Assembly: GCA_907163345.1 (NCBI GenBank)
Contig: CAJQUN010000014.1
Span: forward strand, 2,666,001 to 2,730,000
DNA length: 64,000 nucleotides
Reading direction: 5' to 3'
Source: Haberlea rhodopensis
Taxonomy: Eukaryota > Streptophyta > Magnoliopsida > Lamiales > Gesneriaceae
This document shows, one piece after another, positions 21,687-35,215 of the stretch. The position numbers and the translations under genes were made by a program. The first letter of the stretch is position 1. The number at the start of each line of letters is the position of its first letter. Under the pieces are notes generated by a model. That model did no database searches and was not told where the DNA came from. It saw nothing but the letters and a program-made list of their open reading frames with translations.

Positions 21687-22155
21687 GGAAAATTATCAAA
21701 AACATCTTATAGTTTGGTCCAAATTTCATTTTGCAATCATTGTTTCAACAATTACAACTTACATTCTCAACTTTCATGAAATGTTACAATTTGCATCCTC
21801 TTGACTCGATTTTGTGTTTTTGTCGAAAATGTATCACTGCATTTCATCATCGTCTTAAATATTCAAAGTTATAGCCACTTAAATATTTGGGGTGTCAAAA
21901 TTCCATTTTCCGTAACCGTTAAACTAGAGAATTTCGATACAAAAAATCTAATTTTTATTTTTTAAACATTTGGAATAAATAACTTAAATGGATCTAAATG
22001 TAAGTATGTAAGACGATGATCTAATGCGGCGACAAATCTTCGATAAAATACAAAATCGAGCAAAGTGTTATAATTCATGAAAGTTTAGTATGTAAACTGT
22101 AGTTTTTCAAACTGAAATTTGGACCAAATTATATGATGTTTTATGTAATTTTTTC
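21687..22155. mobile_element. Foldback MITE-like element
   Basis: The ends form an inverted repeat of about 45 bp: left AAAATTATCAAAAACATCTT then TTTGGTCCAAATTTCA; the complement of the right end gives AAAATTACATAAAACATCAT then TTTGGTCCAAATTTCA. Inner arms are also roughly complementary. No coding capacity. I could not fix a target duplication, so the superfamily is open. Confidence 0.6.
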
Positions 22156-23153
22156 ATTTATTTTTATAATTAATAGAAAAACAATTAAAGAACATCTTTT
22201 GCATTAGCTTGTCAATCTTTTCGACTGCCCAATCGTTTTTCAGCAATTTTGACTCACGAGTATTAGTCTTTTTTGGTATAACTATATATTATATTTAATT
22301 TCAACTAACTTCCAACAAATTTAATTATATACATATATATAATTTTAAAACATGTAAAAACATTAAATTCATCAAATTCACACAAAATTATAAAATTTCA
22401 TGGCAATATTTAAATTTGTATAACTGTCATATCATATTAGTTGCCTAAATGTCATTGGGAAATTTTTCTATGCATCGGATACCCATACACAAACATACAT
22501 ATCAATGTACCTTTATATATGTAGATGTTTGAATGTGTATTGATGTATGAGTCTACCCAGTGCATAAAAGAATTTTCCAATGCCACCTATCAATTGTTAA
22601 AAAACTATATTATAATTTTATTGAAATTATTTTAGAGAAAATTTTACACATAAATTTGTTGCAGAAAAAAACTAAAAAGAGAACACTTTTTATAAACTTG
22701 AAAGCAGGTGCATGCAAGGTCTTGGTCATTAATTATTGGTACGGTTAATATTTAAAGTTATTTAATGTTGCTTATTCCACTCTTAGTACTAAAATAAAAC
22801 AACTTTTTATAACCCCTTTTCATTGTTGTCGGATTTAAAGTCATTGATTTTTCAAATTGTAATAATAATAATATATGTATATTTAAGTTTTCCTCACTCA
22901 TGCAATTCAATGAGTCCAGGTCCTGCAAACATTAACATATATATATATATATGTATTGATGTATGACAGAACCTGTTCTATACAATTCCCCTTCGACGCA
23001 CATCTATTTCATAAAATATTTGATTTGACTAATAAAAAAAAAGAATCAGATAATTTAATTTTTTTGAAAAAAATTATTTTTATAATTAGTACGTGACTTT
23101 TGGTATATTGAGTTACTCGACCTCCCTCAAACCCCGGGTATGTATGTCTGTAG

Positions 23154-23162
23154 CTATAAATA
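23154..23162 (+). promoter_or_regulatory. TATA-like box of the LBD gene
   Basis: CTATAAATA about 45 bp before the chosen ATG. It implies a very short 5' UTR and argues against the ATG at 23140. Confidence 0.5.
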
Positions 23163-23205
23163 CCAGAAGACCATTTTGCAAACGCAGCCCATAAAACTAA
23201 TCCAC

Positions 23206-24716
23206 ATGATTATTGAACGCATCGAAAACACCATCAACACTTCCGCCCCCGCAACGGCGGCGGAAGGTAGTCCCTCCTCATCTTCCCTATCTCCTACGTC
23301 ATCAACTTCATCTCCTCCTTCAGCAGCTATTCTCAGCCCATGTGCTGCCTGCAAGATCCTCCGCCGCAGATGCGCCGAGAAATGCGTGCTCGCCCCATAT
23401 TTCCCACCCACAGAACCACTCAAATTCACAATCGCACATCGAGTTTTCGGTGCTAGCAACATAATCAAGCTGTTGCAGGTATTAAGCTAGGCTTTAAAGT
23501 CTAAAATGATCAGAGTGGCGAACCAAGAAATTTGTCGAGAGAATTGGTTTAGACTTTAAATTCATTTCTGTTCAGATGGGTTATAATTTTGTTCAACTTG
23601 AGATTTAGACACGATAAGCCCGATTTAGAAACGCGGAAACATCATCTTGCATTATAAGAGAAAGCTGCATATATATTAGACTCAAAATGACACGATCATT
23701 TTCCTGCATATAGCTAGAATTTCGTGCATTGGAGTTTGCATGTTTTTTTCTTCCTACGCCCAATATAATTGAGTAATTAATTTTTTTGAACATTAGTAAT
23801 TAATTTGTTTTAAAATCATATAACGTTTGAAATTTTATTCTTTAAACTTTTTAAACAATCAATAGATTAAATTAATTAACAATTTTAGCATATATTATTC
23901 CCAATATGATATTAAAATATAATATTTGCTATTTCTTATCTATATAAATAACCGCTCCATAAAGAGACTTAGAATTAAATGTGGGAATAATTAGGTTTGA
24001 CTAAACATTTATTTATTCACGCATTTGTACAATTTAAAATAACTACTCTGACTTTACATTTTATTTTGAATAGCCTAATTATTATACAGTGTCACTCAGT
24101 CACTTGTATTTAATTTTAGGGTAATTTATCTCGTATCGTTAATTGACATTTTATCGCATGCGGTTTCTATATATACATTTTACACTTATTTTTTGAAAAT
24201 TGACAATTTATACCATGTGGTTTTCAAAATAGACATTTTACTCCTGTTTGGTTTGCAAAACATAGAGCACTTTCCTTTAGGACGAGTGTTTTCACATATT
24301 CACAAACCACATATGCTTAATTACTTAGATATTAACCAATATACCTATAATACATTACAATTCAGGAACTTCCGGATGATCAGAGAGCAGATGCGGTGAA
24401 CAGCCTGGTATACGAAGCTAATGCGAGGGTTAGGGATCCGGTGTACGGCTGCGCGGGTGCCATTTGCCAGCTTCAAAAACAGATAAGCGAGCTCCAAGCT
24501 GAACTGGCCATGGCAAAGGCACAGGTCTTGAACATGCAATGCCAGAATGCTAATCTATTTGAATTAATTTGCAAAGAGATGGAAGCTACACGATATCATG
24601 ATGACGATGATCAAGGAGTTATGTTGCAACAACCACTACCAAATATTTATTACGAGAATTCGAGTAATTTTTGTTTGGATGAAAGTATTTTTGGGCCTTT
24701 GGACATGATTATTTGA
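23206..24716 (+). CDS. LBD: LOB-domain (LBD) transcription factor, LBD1/LBD11-like
   Basis: Exons 23206-23478 and 24366-24716 join in frame (CAG|GT, TTCAG|GAA) to give 207 aa. A Ser/Pro-rich N-terminus precedes the LOB domain. Its zinc-binding C block is CAACKILRRRCAEKC (CX2CX6CX3C). The GAS block runs from HRVFGASNIIKLLQ across the intron to ELPDDQRADAVNSLVYEAN, followed by ARVRDPVYGCAGAI. The leucine-zipper-like coil is LQKQISELQAEL. The conserved LOB-domain intron position supports the model. LBD proteins are plant-specific nuclear DNA-binding factors in organ boundary, vascular and lateral growth. I chose ATG 23206: an upstream in-frame ATG at 23140 precedes the TATA-like element at 23154, so it is unlikely to be transcribed. 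The intron contains a foldback repeat copy ending near the acceptor. Confidence 0.93.
24120..24330. repeat. Foldback-family repeat in the LBD intron
   Basis: Units such as CATGTGGTTTTCAAAATAGA followed by CATTTTACTCC match the left-orientation units of the repeat at 16749-17230. It sits just upstream of the intron's acceptor. Confidence 0.6.
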
Positions 24717-27700
24717 AAATCCTGTCTTGGAATAATCATAATTATATATATTCAATTTCCATTTTATTTATTTGGGATGTGTTTTGAAGTGAAATATATA
24801 TCTGTGATACGGAATTAAAATACTTTATTTGTAATAAACGTCGCTTTTTTTTATGACGGAAGAACTCGTTGCTGCTATATATATATATATTTTTGTGCTC
24901 ACCGAATAAGCCATCGTACTACCGTAACAGCCAACAAATCACCTCGTCCACAGTGAATCAATTGGCCTGAAAAACGAACGTTTTCTATCCAAGGCTTTTG
25001 GCCACTCTTGACTTATGGATGCCGTTAGAATATTTAGTTGAGTCCTTTGTCTCCTGGACATGCTACAACTATTATGGTCATACTAGTGAAACTTTGCATT
25101 AAATGTTAATATAAAATATACTTTTATATATAATAAATTTTTTGGTGAAATATAATGACGTTGAAGTAATTTTTTCTATTTAAAGTTAATGTTTGAAATT
25201 CTAATTTAGTATTCTTATATTATTTTAAATAATGGTAGTATGAGAAAGTGGAATTTTGGGGGAAAAATTGATATGTGATGATAGACTAAAAATAGTTAGT
25301 CTAACCATGGGGGAGCCACCTTATTGGTTAGGGTGGGCCATGCAATATTTTTTTTTAAAAAGTAGTGTTAAATTTTAGAATTTTAGTTTTTTAACATAAT
25401 CCTCTAAATCATGATAGCTATTTAGCCCTATCTAACCAGTTCAGCTCCAGGTAATTTTGAATCCTGGCTATGCCCCTGATTCTAATGTTCTCTTACTTTA
25501 TATATAGTATCTTTTTAAGAGTAAAATAGTAATATTAAGAAGATAATACAAGGGGTACTCAAAGTCTAAGTAGGAATTCATCACAAGTTTTAAAGTATTA
25601 TCGCAGTCTTGGAAATGAATAAGGATACCATGTGTTATATTCGTTTGGCAAATTGGTTGTGAATAAGTCAAATATTAAGTGACAAAAAGCTAATTATTAG
25701 CATATTTCTTCAGTAGTAAGTCCAAATACAATCAAGAAAATGCAATATTGACTTTTAAGCATGCATCAAATTATTCAAACATGTTCTTAATTTGAATCAA
25801 GAATTGACAGTTTACGAACTAATACCCTAAATTTCATAAACATCAACTAGTTCCATCTTGACTAGCTATTTATATGAAAATGACATATTTGGAAATTATA
25901 TATCATTTTCTTGCACGAGAAACAGGAGGTTAAAATTGTCAAAGAATTAATACCTAAATAATTTTTAATGAGAAAATTATATATTTTTCAATAGGTAGAT
26001 TTATTTATCTAATATTATGTGATGGTTAGGGTGAGCCTTGACACAATAGTTAAAGTTGCTACAATATGACATTGGAGGCCATGGGTTCGAGTCGCGAAAA
26101 TAATCTCTTAAATTGCAAGAGAATGCTGCGTATCGGCATGACCCATTCCCAAACCCTACACATAGTAGGAACTTAGTGCAACGGATTTATCTTTTTTTTT
26201 TATGTGATATTTGAATTCCATCCAAAAAATATTAAGTAGGGGGTATTCAGTATTGTAACTAATTAGGATGGAATCAATGGGAACAAGAAGACTACTTGTT
26301 GGAACTTGAAAATATGCTGTATAAAATTATGAACAAATAGTTAAAGTGAAGACAAGAAGAGTTGGGTATACAAACTTTAAAGCTTTTAATTAACCAATGT
26401 TTTTCCACCCTAATTCGCACCAGAAATCATTTATTTCTTTTGTTATTTTGCCACTTTCTTCCACATTGTAGCAGTCTTTTTAATCGACTTTGGTCTCCTC
26501 TTCCTACATGAAACTTAAATATTGCCACCTAATTTGAATCATTTGAACGTCACTATTATCGATGTTATAAATAATTCATTTTATATTACTCATATTCTAT
26601 TGTATGGACAAAATATAATATAAATTATGGCACAATAACGTAATTTGTAGTCCGCATCTCGGTTGAGTAGTTATTTCTCCTATCCTTGGATAAGAATCTC
26701 ATTGATCTATCCCAAACGAATAACGACAACCAAACCGTAGTTTGTTCTTAAAACTCCCATTTTCTATAGTTATCTGTTAATAATGATTGAATTTTCCTGT
26801 TGTTAATAAGAACACCAAATGTTTTGAAAAAAAAAAAAAAAGAGGGAAAAGAAAAAAAAATTGAAGTGCATATGAGATTCGATTGACTTTTGAAACCCAA
26901 ACGCGGAAACATTGTAGAAAAATTTGGGGCCAGCTCAAGACAAAATCCATACCTTAAAAGTCCCAACAAGTGTTTCCTTTTTCCTTTTAAATATTTCTTT
27001 GAAACTTGAATTTTCCCTTTCACACGGTGGTTAATCTCCATTTGACATTTATTTGTAAGTTTTACCCTTAGAATACAATTAATTTAATCATTTCTTATTT
27101 GAAATCTTATATCATAGTTCAATGATAAAGATTTTTGAAATTCTCCCATCGAAAAAAATGACCTTGTCCTCATGAGAAACTTAAATAGTCACACGATTGT
27201 ATCTGTATCATATGGAATTTTTTTAAAAAAATAACAGTTGAGAGTACCATGTCACACATGGTTCGCAAAAATGATCGTTCTGAAATGGGAATGATAACTG
27301 CCACGATAAAGTTCCATGCTAGAATATAACAATGATTTCACGACCATCATGGAACGGAACGACGATTTCGCAGCCGGGATCGGATGTTGAGGAACATTTC
27401 TAATTTTTTTTTTTTTTTCACTAACAATTTATCCAAATTATCTAATTATTACTTTTGTAGTTTTAAAACTTCAAGACAATAATCACGACTATTCCTTAAA
27501 ATATCAATGGAACTAGAACAATAACATCCACTACCGTCTCAGTGAACCATATCGTGCCATATGATGCGGATACAAGATTTGTCTCGATGGGTGGCAACTT
27601 ATTGGATTTTGGATTTGTGTTGATGCGACAAAATTGTTTAGAAAAATTATACATAAAACTATATATATTTTTAATTTGATAAGACGATATCTAGTACATT

Positions 27701-27953
27701 CCCACTGATTCCTGGTCGTCATCTTATTGATTCACCCTATCGCTTGGCGTTTCTGACTGGAACAAGTTGAACATGACCAATAGAATTTTTCTTTATCCAG
27801 GTTAACATGATCACTTGAACGATGTCAATTTAGGGAACAAAAAGGTCAAATTTGGATGATACACGGTGAGCATGGACTACCCATGGAAAAATATCCCCTG
27901 CCTGCAGTTATTATATGCTATTCTTTACAAAAAAATACAGAAGAAATACTTTA
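24717..27953. other. Spacer with an Au SINE
   Basis: About 3.2 kb of AT-rich DNA between the convergent LBD and SAMTL genes. An AT microsatellite lies near 24876-24890 and an Au-type SINE at 26024-26199. No gene is convincing; the open frame at 26748-27041 (-) spans a poly-A tract. Confidence 0.5.
26024..26199 (+). mobile_element. Au-type SINE
   Basis: A tRNA-derived element of about 176 bp. It starts GGTTAGGGTGAGCCTTGACA, has the B-box-like GGGTTCGAGTCGCG, an internal ATGCTGCGTAT, a downstream AACTTAGTGCAACGGATT, and ends in a run of T. This order matches the Au SINE family of flowering plants. A 9-bp duplication TTATGTGAT flanks it (26015-26023 and 26200-26208). It is diverged from the family consensus as I know it. 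Confidence 0.82.
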
Positions 27954-30900
27954 CTATTTTTGCAGGATTGGTTCACCGGTTTCTTTGTTTTTGTCCATAG
28001 CTTTTTTTGCAAGCTCATAGCCAGAAAAATTCATGGCACTCAAAGGGGCGATCCCAAAAAATCGAGACACGGCACCTTTGAATAATCCAAGGGGACCTTC
28101 GTGGTGTAAAATGGAGAATGCAACCAATGATAATGTTGCATTTCGACCAGGAGGAGCGGTCATCGTTCTGGTTTTTATAACATCGAATGGAGTTGTTAAA
28201 ACAGCAGCTAGGCCACCAGATAAAGCACCCACAGCTATTGTTTCCCATGGTTCTAGCTCCCGTTCTAGTAGTTTCTGGGCAGCCTGAAATCATATGGATT
28301 GGAGTTTTACATACGGATAAAATGTGTCATAAACTTGGTATATAGTTTGAATCATGAATAAAGAAACTCGCAACTGAGTTTTCGTGGATGAAGGTGTGAA
28401 GGATGGACCGAGTGGAGAGACTGGCTGCGCAGTCAGCCCCTCAACTTCCTTTAACTCACACCTTCTTTACTTGTTAAACCATGAGTAAAGAAACATGCAA
28501 CTAAAAGTTTGTGGTTCCATAATCCCAGTTCTGTACTCAATTCAAACTTCAATCAATCAAGACATGGGAAAAGCACATTATCATTGGTTAAGTTTCATTT
28601 ATTATATATCTTTTGTTGTTTGTAGGACGATACATTTGCCACCGTTACAGGATAGACTGACAAAATTAATATTTCGATTAATTAATTAAAGTGACAGATT
28701 CAAGGTGCTGGATCCCGAAAATTCTACGGAAGCAAAACCATGCCAAAAACATACAAGACAACGTTGTCAAAATATATAACTTGATATCAAGATGAACTCG
28801 TACCTTCTTTGATTCAGCATAAATTCCCACGCCTGCAACATAGAATGGAATCTCTCGGAAGAGTGTTGCACCAGTCCCACGGAAAAAACCCCCGAGACCA
28901 TCTTGCTGCAAAGTTCCGACAATGGCTTCCCCTACATTGTTGAATAGACCAGCCTGCAACCTTTGCTTCAACACCTCACATGGTATCCGAGCAGCTGTTC
29001 CGACGAAAGTGCTACAAAATGATGCTATTGATTGAACCTGAACACCACACTCTTCTAGTTTATACACGAATTGAGAAGAACGGATGAAATTGAAAATAGA
29101 AAGAAAGACCTATCACCTATGCAGCATATCCTCAAACCACCCAAGCTTAACCGGTTCCAAATGAAAATAAAAGGAACAATTTTAACTGCATTCCTTTTGG
29201 TATTGGAACATAAAATACATCCACGGTTAACGAAATAACAATGCTGATTTCAAAATCATCTGAGTAGGCAAATTAAATCAAAAACATCTTTTAACTAGAC
29301 TTCCACAAATGAAGAAATTAGCACAAGCAAGAATTTGTGAGTCACAATAAATGTATGCATACTTGTAATTCTGGAAGTGTTCGTGCAACATTTACTAAAA
29401 AAAGCTTGCTTGCTTCGAAGATTCCAGTTCGCAAACCATGGCTGCACTATTCATCAAATTAGTGAGGTCACATCACGGATCAGAATATATTTGTTATGTA
29501 CTTATTGGCCTAGTTCATCTCTTTAGTCACAGTTTATTTCATGGATCTGTTCCTTACAATCAAAAACTAAACAACTAATCCTCAAAAAATCGCCCATATA
29601 AACAAGCTTGAATTGTGCATTTATTTATTCGTTTCTCAAGATTTTACCTTAATTGTATCAACAGGATGCAATAATGAAGTGGATAATGCACAAGAAAGGC
29701 CACCAGCCAATGCTGATTTTAGAACACTGCCAGCCGGTATTTCCACAGGTGGAGGAACGGCAACCAAAGTAGCAGCTTCAAACCAGATACTTCTTTATAT
29801 CACAAAATAAGCCCGGGTTAGTAGCTGTGGACAAAACAAGGCTCCTATCTACAAAATCATGATACTAGACATACTCTTGGATATATGAAGTAACATCATC
29901 TTACGGAACATTTAATGTTATACCAAAGTCTGGATGATCCATAGTGAAAATATGAGTGGTGCACTTTCTAATGACACCCTTTCTCTCAGAAGATGATATA
30001 AAAGTAAAACCTTAAATTACCGTGGGTCCTGTTGAAGCTGATCTGATGGGAGCAAAAGCATAAAATTTCTGAAATGACCGTAAGATATAGATTCTTCAGT
30101 GTTGTCAATAAGAAATCGCATCATGGCAACAGCATTATCTTCATTTGCGGGAAGTCCTGCATTCTTCAAAGATTCCAAGACTTCACTTTTCTTTAGTGTC
30201 CCTGACTTACTCAAACAGAGACTTGTATAAGCCCTAAGAATGGTTGGTTCTTTCTGTTCCATCAAAGATAAGAACTGTTTCCAACCAAAAGATTTCGAGA
30301 ACAAATGATTCCTAGCACGGCGCATAAATTCAAGAGCATATCTCTTAGGCAGTTTTCTCTTTCTCATAGCAACTTCAAGATCATCCAGAGTAACTTGCCC
30401 ATCACCATCTCTATCCAACTCCTGGAAAAACCTCTTTCCTGGAGAACGAGAGAGATGTATTGAGAATCTCAATGAGACTCATTTTGAAGGATGTTGAATT
30501 TTTTTGGACTACAAACGGTGAAGGAAATAATATTCTGAATATCATTATATGGCATACAATCTATATCCTGAAAATCCCCTGCCTATTTGCAATATAACTT
30601 TATCGAGTACAATTTAATAACCTTCAACAAAATACTCAATACAGGACATCACTAGATAGATGAGTAAAAACTAACCACCGGCCCCCTTCTACAAGATCTT
30701 CCGCCATTGAATACTCTATTTTATGGTTAAATGCTACTCAATATGTTAGTAAAGATATATAGCTTCGATCACATGTTCGAAACCTTGATATGAGGGAGAA
30801 GTATGCTTAATAGACTAGTTTACCTTCAGCTTCTGTGTATCTGAAAAAATCCTGTACTGAGAAAAGTTTCTTCCTGTCAGGATGGTCTTCTTTTGCTGGT

Positions 30901-31977
30901 CTCCCCATCTGAGGCATAAACTCGATTAATCCATAAATGATACAGTACATAGAATTGACCTCAAACGCTGGACGGATAATGGAATACTTAGTAATCCGTT
31001 GGCCAAATTTTGCAATGTAGCGCCTCCTTTATCTTGTTGATTAACTGCATTACTAATTCTCTCATCCCCTAAATCGTCTACAGAAAAGGTATTTCGATCA
31101 TACCAGAGGGCATCCCTCCAACTCGGGTAAAATTCAAGTTCCACAAAAAACCATTCACATCTGCTCTTTTACCTTCTAAAATACTAAAAAGAGCCTTAAA
31201 GTGGTCAACCTGATTGATGGGAGTAGGAGGCGAAGCTTTGTGCTCGATATTCTTACACGCATTTTCTGAAACAGCCCCATCGATCTTTGGAAAATGACTC
31301 AACTGATCGACGTAATCCCGATAAAGTATTCTAATGACAAATCTTTTCTTTCTTTAACCTCTGACTCCTGGTGTTTGATTTCACTAGAAACACAAGGTTT
31401 CATTTCCACTCGTACCCTTGACTCACAAGAAAAGGTATCACCATTGCTTGTCCGAAATTGAGTTCTCCCGAACTTGAATGGCGTGGGGGAAGCCGTGAAC
31501 AAAACCGTTAATTAAAAACGACCACGCCACCTCGAATGGTAAGCAATTTACATCCTCTTTTCCACCATTAACTCTTCCATATCTCTGTTTCAGACCTTTC
31601 TTAGGTACACTCAAAAAATAATTCTCAACACCATTATCGACATTGTTATGCGCATCATTTACCCATTTTTCCCGAAAAATTCCAACGAATATCTTCGTCT
31701 GAACTTTCCCTTTTATTCCCCGTTCATCACTATTTACATCCATATAATGACCGGTACTCGCACCACCCTTTCTTTTCACATTTAACTGAGATGCAGCCAG
31801 CTCCATATTAGAACTATCAACACTTTCATTCAAGTTCCCATTCACAGAAACCCCATTAAAGCAAAGGTCGAAATTCTTCGCAACCGTACGGAATTCAAGA
31901 GGCGAAACAACATTCTTAAGAACCTGAATCGAATTCAAGAATGATTCCAATGTGTCATTCCCCGGAATCATCATCAC
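27954..31977 (-). pseudogene. SAMTL: SAMTL-like EF-hand mitochondrial carrier gene, frameshifted and missing an exon
   Basis: Exons: 31977-30824, 30438-30021, 29792-29648, 29441-29363, 29037-28804 and 28283-27954. Exon 2 has an EF-hand-like loop (DRDGDGQVTLDD). Later exons carry the carrier signatures PVDTIK, PCEVLKQR and PFDVIKTR. The order matches plant S-adenosylmethionine-transporter-like proteins of about 820 aa, predicted organellar inner-membrane carriers. Lesions: exon 1 changes frame four times, at 31485-31489 (extra base in a C-run on this strand) and at about 31323, 31084 and 30928 (one T short each time). The exon between PVDTIK and SHGLRTGIFEASK, which should finish carrier repeat 1, is absent from 29442-29647, and joining its neighbours shifts frame. 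The other junctions are canonical. Decay is the best reading; homopolymer errors could explain the frameshifts but not the exon loss. Confidence 0.87.
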
Positions 31978-32589
31978 TTATACCCTATTTCAATAATGCA
32001 TGAAAAAATCCAACAAGTCGAAACAGAGTCCCAACAAAATCAGCACTCAATTTTTCCAAAAAACAACAACAAAAATCAAGAAAATCGAAATGAATGAAAA
32101 CCCACCAAAGAAAGACGACACCTTTTCAATTCATACATCTGCGGGAATACTTCCGTGAGGTGTTGTCAAATCTTGATGCATGTCTGCGTGTGTACAGTAC
32201 ACATATATTTACACATGTAAAATATGTATGTGCACTTGGAATTTCTGGCTGAAATTTAAGCATGAATTTGCGTTTCTTGCACGTCTGCACTTGCTGTGCA
32301 GGAGAGAGAATAATCGGATAATGATGTTTTTTTCTTTTTTTCTTTTTTTGAAATGGATAATGATGTTTTGAGTCACCAAAGAAATTAATTTTACAGAGAA
32401 AAGGGAAGTTTATGAGGCTATCGGGTGAGGATTTTTCAGATTTTACATATTCCAAGTCTGACCCAACTGAGGAATGATCAATAATTTGCTGGGAAGAAGA
32501 CGATGTTCTTTTGTCCTTTATATTAATTTAAAATATAAATAAAATTTATTTTAAAAAAAAAATGAAATATTAAAAAAAAATTTCGGCAG
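31978..32589. other. SAMTL upstream spacer
   Basis: 5' flank of the SAMTL-like gene up to the first recognisable Copia sequence. AT-rich with short A and T runs. No gene is seen, and no 5' LTR of the Copia element can be identified. Confidence 0.45.
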
Positions 32590-35215
32590 TCGGGCCTTTT
32601 GGATGAGTGCATACATCAACAAAAAGTTTACTTTGTTACTTGAAATTTTTTTCAGATTCAAAATTGACTTGAATAAAGATATTGGTGAGAACCTTGATGT
32701 GGTTATTAAATTGATTCAAGATATTAAGTTAACTGGAGATAGGAATATTGATGATTATACTCATATTGTGCTTTTAAATGCTATTCCTGATACCTATAGT
32801 GATGTCAAATCTGCTATTAAATATGGTAGAAATTCTATTACGCTTGACACTATGATTAATGGTCTTAAGAGTAAAGAATTAGATTAAAAGTGGACAAAGG
32901 TAGTAAGCAAAATTCAGATGAAGTTATGCATGTTAGAGGTATGTTTCAACATAGGTATAACAAGACTATGTCTAAGTCTAGGCCTAAGAACAGAAAGTGT
33001 TTTAACTGTGGTGATCCTGATCACTTTATTAAAGACTGTCCTAAAAAGAAAAATCAGAAACAAAATGATAACAACCAATCTTATGAACAAGTGAATCATG
33101 CTTCCTCATCCGGTGAAAACTCGGATGATATCTTTATGGTGACTGATTTATGTGATGCTGTGACTTCTGTGCATTCATCTACTGTGTGTGAAAATGAATG
33201 GCTAATTGATTCTGGTTGCTCTTATCACATGTCACCATTTAGAAATTTGTTTTCTAATTATAAAGAAGTTGAAAATGGTTATGTTTTTATGGTTGATGAG
33301 AAACTTTGTAAAGTTGCTGGCATGGTGATGTTTACTTGAAATTTGATTCTGGTTATTCTATTACTCTAAAAGATGTGAGACATGTTCCTACTTTGTGCAA
33401 TAATTTGATGTCTTGTGCTGCTTTAGAATCTGGTGGTCTTGAGGGTAGATGGGGAAATAGAGTTATGAAAATCTTAAAGGGTTCTTTGGTAGTTTTCAAA
33501 ACTGAAAAGAAAAGAAATCTTTATGTTTGCAAAATTGAATCTGTATATGATAATGTGAATTCTATGACTTGACTGATTTGTGGCATAGAAGATTAGGTCA
33601 TATGAGTGCTAAAGGTCTAGAGATTTTGCATAAAAAAAGTTGTTTTGGTAAAGACAAGTTGTCTTGCATGCCTTTCTGTGATTCTTGTGTTTATGGCAAA
33701 CACAAAGAGTTAAATTCCCGATTTCCCCTTCTCCTAATGTGACTAAGAGTTCTGTGATTCTTGAGTACTTGCATGCTGATATGTGGGGACCCTCTAGTGT
33801 TCCTACACAAGGTGGTAATAGATATTTCAAATCTGTGATTGATGACTTTTCTAGAAAAGTATGGGTTTTTCTAATGAAAAATAAATCAGATGCTTTCGAA
33901 AAGTTTCAAAATTGGAAGATTTTAATTGAGAACCAAACTGGTAAAATGATTAAGAAACTTAGGACTGATAATGGCTTGGTGTTCTGTTTCTGTGTTTGAC
34001 GATTTGTGCAATGAATCTGGGATTCAAAGGCACGAGACTGTTCCCTGTACCCCTCTGCAAAATGGTGTGGCTGAGAGGATGAATATGACTCTCCTTGAGA
34101 AAGTTAGAAGTATGCTTGCATCTTCTGGCCTCTCAAAGAAGTTTTGGGGTGAAACTGTTGTGACAGCTGCTTACTTGATAAATAGATCTCCTTCTGTGCC
34201 TTTAAATGGTTTGTGTCCTGAATCTGTTTTTGTTGGTAAAGACTTGTTTTTTCTAATCGTAAAGTGTTTGGTTGCTCTGCTTTTGTGCATAGGAAAAGTG
34301 ATAAACTTGAACATGGATCTACTAAGTGTGTCTTTCTAGGTTATCCCGAGGGAGTTAAGGGATATAGACTATGGCTATGAAGTGAGCCTGGTTTTAAAAG
34401 CATTATAAGTATGGATGTAATTTTCAATGAGTGTGAAATGCCTTGCTTGCTTCCTTCTGTGCCTGTTGATGAGTCTGAGTCCAGTGCTACTCCTAGCAAG
34501 GTGGAGCATTTGTTTGATGTGCTTCCTGTTAATGATAACAATGTGCCTTTTGCTGAAAATCATGTGAACTTGCCTGTTAATGAACCTGAGATTCATGAAA
34601 TGCCTGAAAATCATTATATTGTTGTTGAACATGAACATGTTGTGCATGATGAATTGGTTGCTGATGAACAAGAAGATTTGCATGATTATCAATTGACCAG
34701 AGATAGGGCTAGGAGAAACATAAGACAACCTGCTAAGCTAAGTGACTTTGATCTTGCTTCTTATGTGTTCAATGTGTTTGAATCAGTTTATAACCGTGAA
34801 CCTAAAACCTACAATAAAGCTTTGAAATCAAAAAATGCTAATGACTGGCTGTGTGCTATGAAAGAAGATATGCATTCTTTGATTGTGAATCATACGCGGG
34901 TTCTTGTTCCTAAACCTGTTAATTGCTCTGTTGTTGATTGCAAATGGTTGTTTAAGGTTAAGAATAAAAATGATTCTGTTAGGTTCAAAGCTAGACTTGT
35001 AGTTAAAGGTTTTACTCAAAAAGAAGGTGTGGACTTCACTGAAATTTTTGCTCCTGTAGTTAAGTTCACTACTGTGAGAATTAAGCTTTCTCTTGTTGCT
35101 CAATTTGACTGGGAACTTATACAAATGAATGTAAAAACTGCTTTTCTGCATGGTGACCTTGATGAAAAGATTTATATGAAGCAACCTGAAGGTTTTATTG
35201 ATTCTAAAAACCCTG

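Larger units (their letters stand above)
19308..23205. other. AT-rich spacer with repeats
   Basis: About 3.9 kb without a convincing gene. It holds a two-unit tandem repeat (21125-21393), a foldback MITE-like element (21687-22155) and an AT microsatellite near 22937-22953. The LBD promoter lies at the right end: a TATA-like CTATAAATA at 23154-23162 about 45 bp before the chosen ATG. Confidence 0.55.

Noticed and set aside
26080..26110. Possible tRNA gene because of GGGTTCGAGTCG
   Set aside because: It is the B-box-like part of an Au SINE; no cloverleaf or acceptor stem can be drawn.
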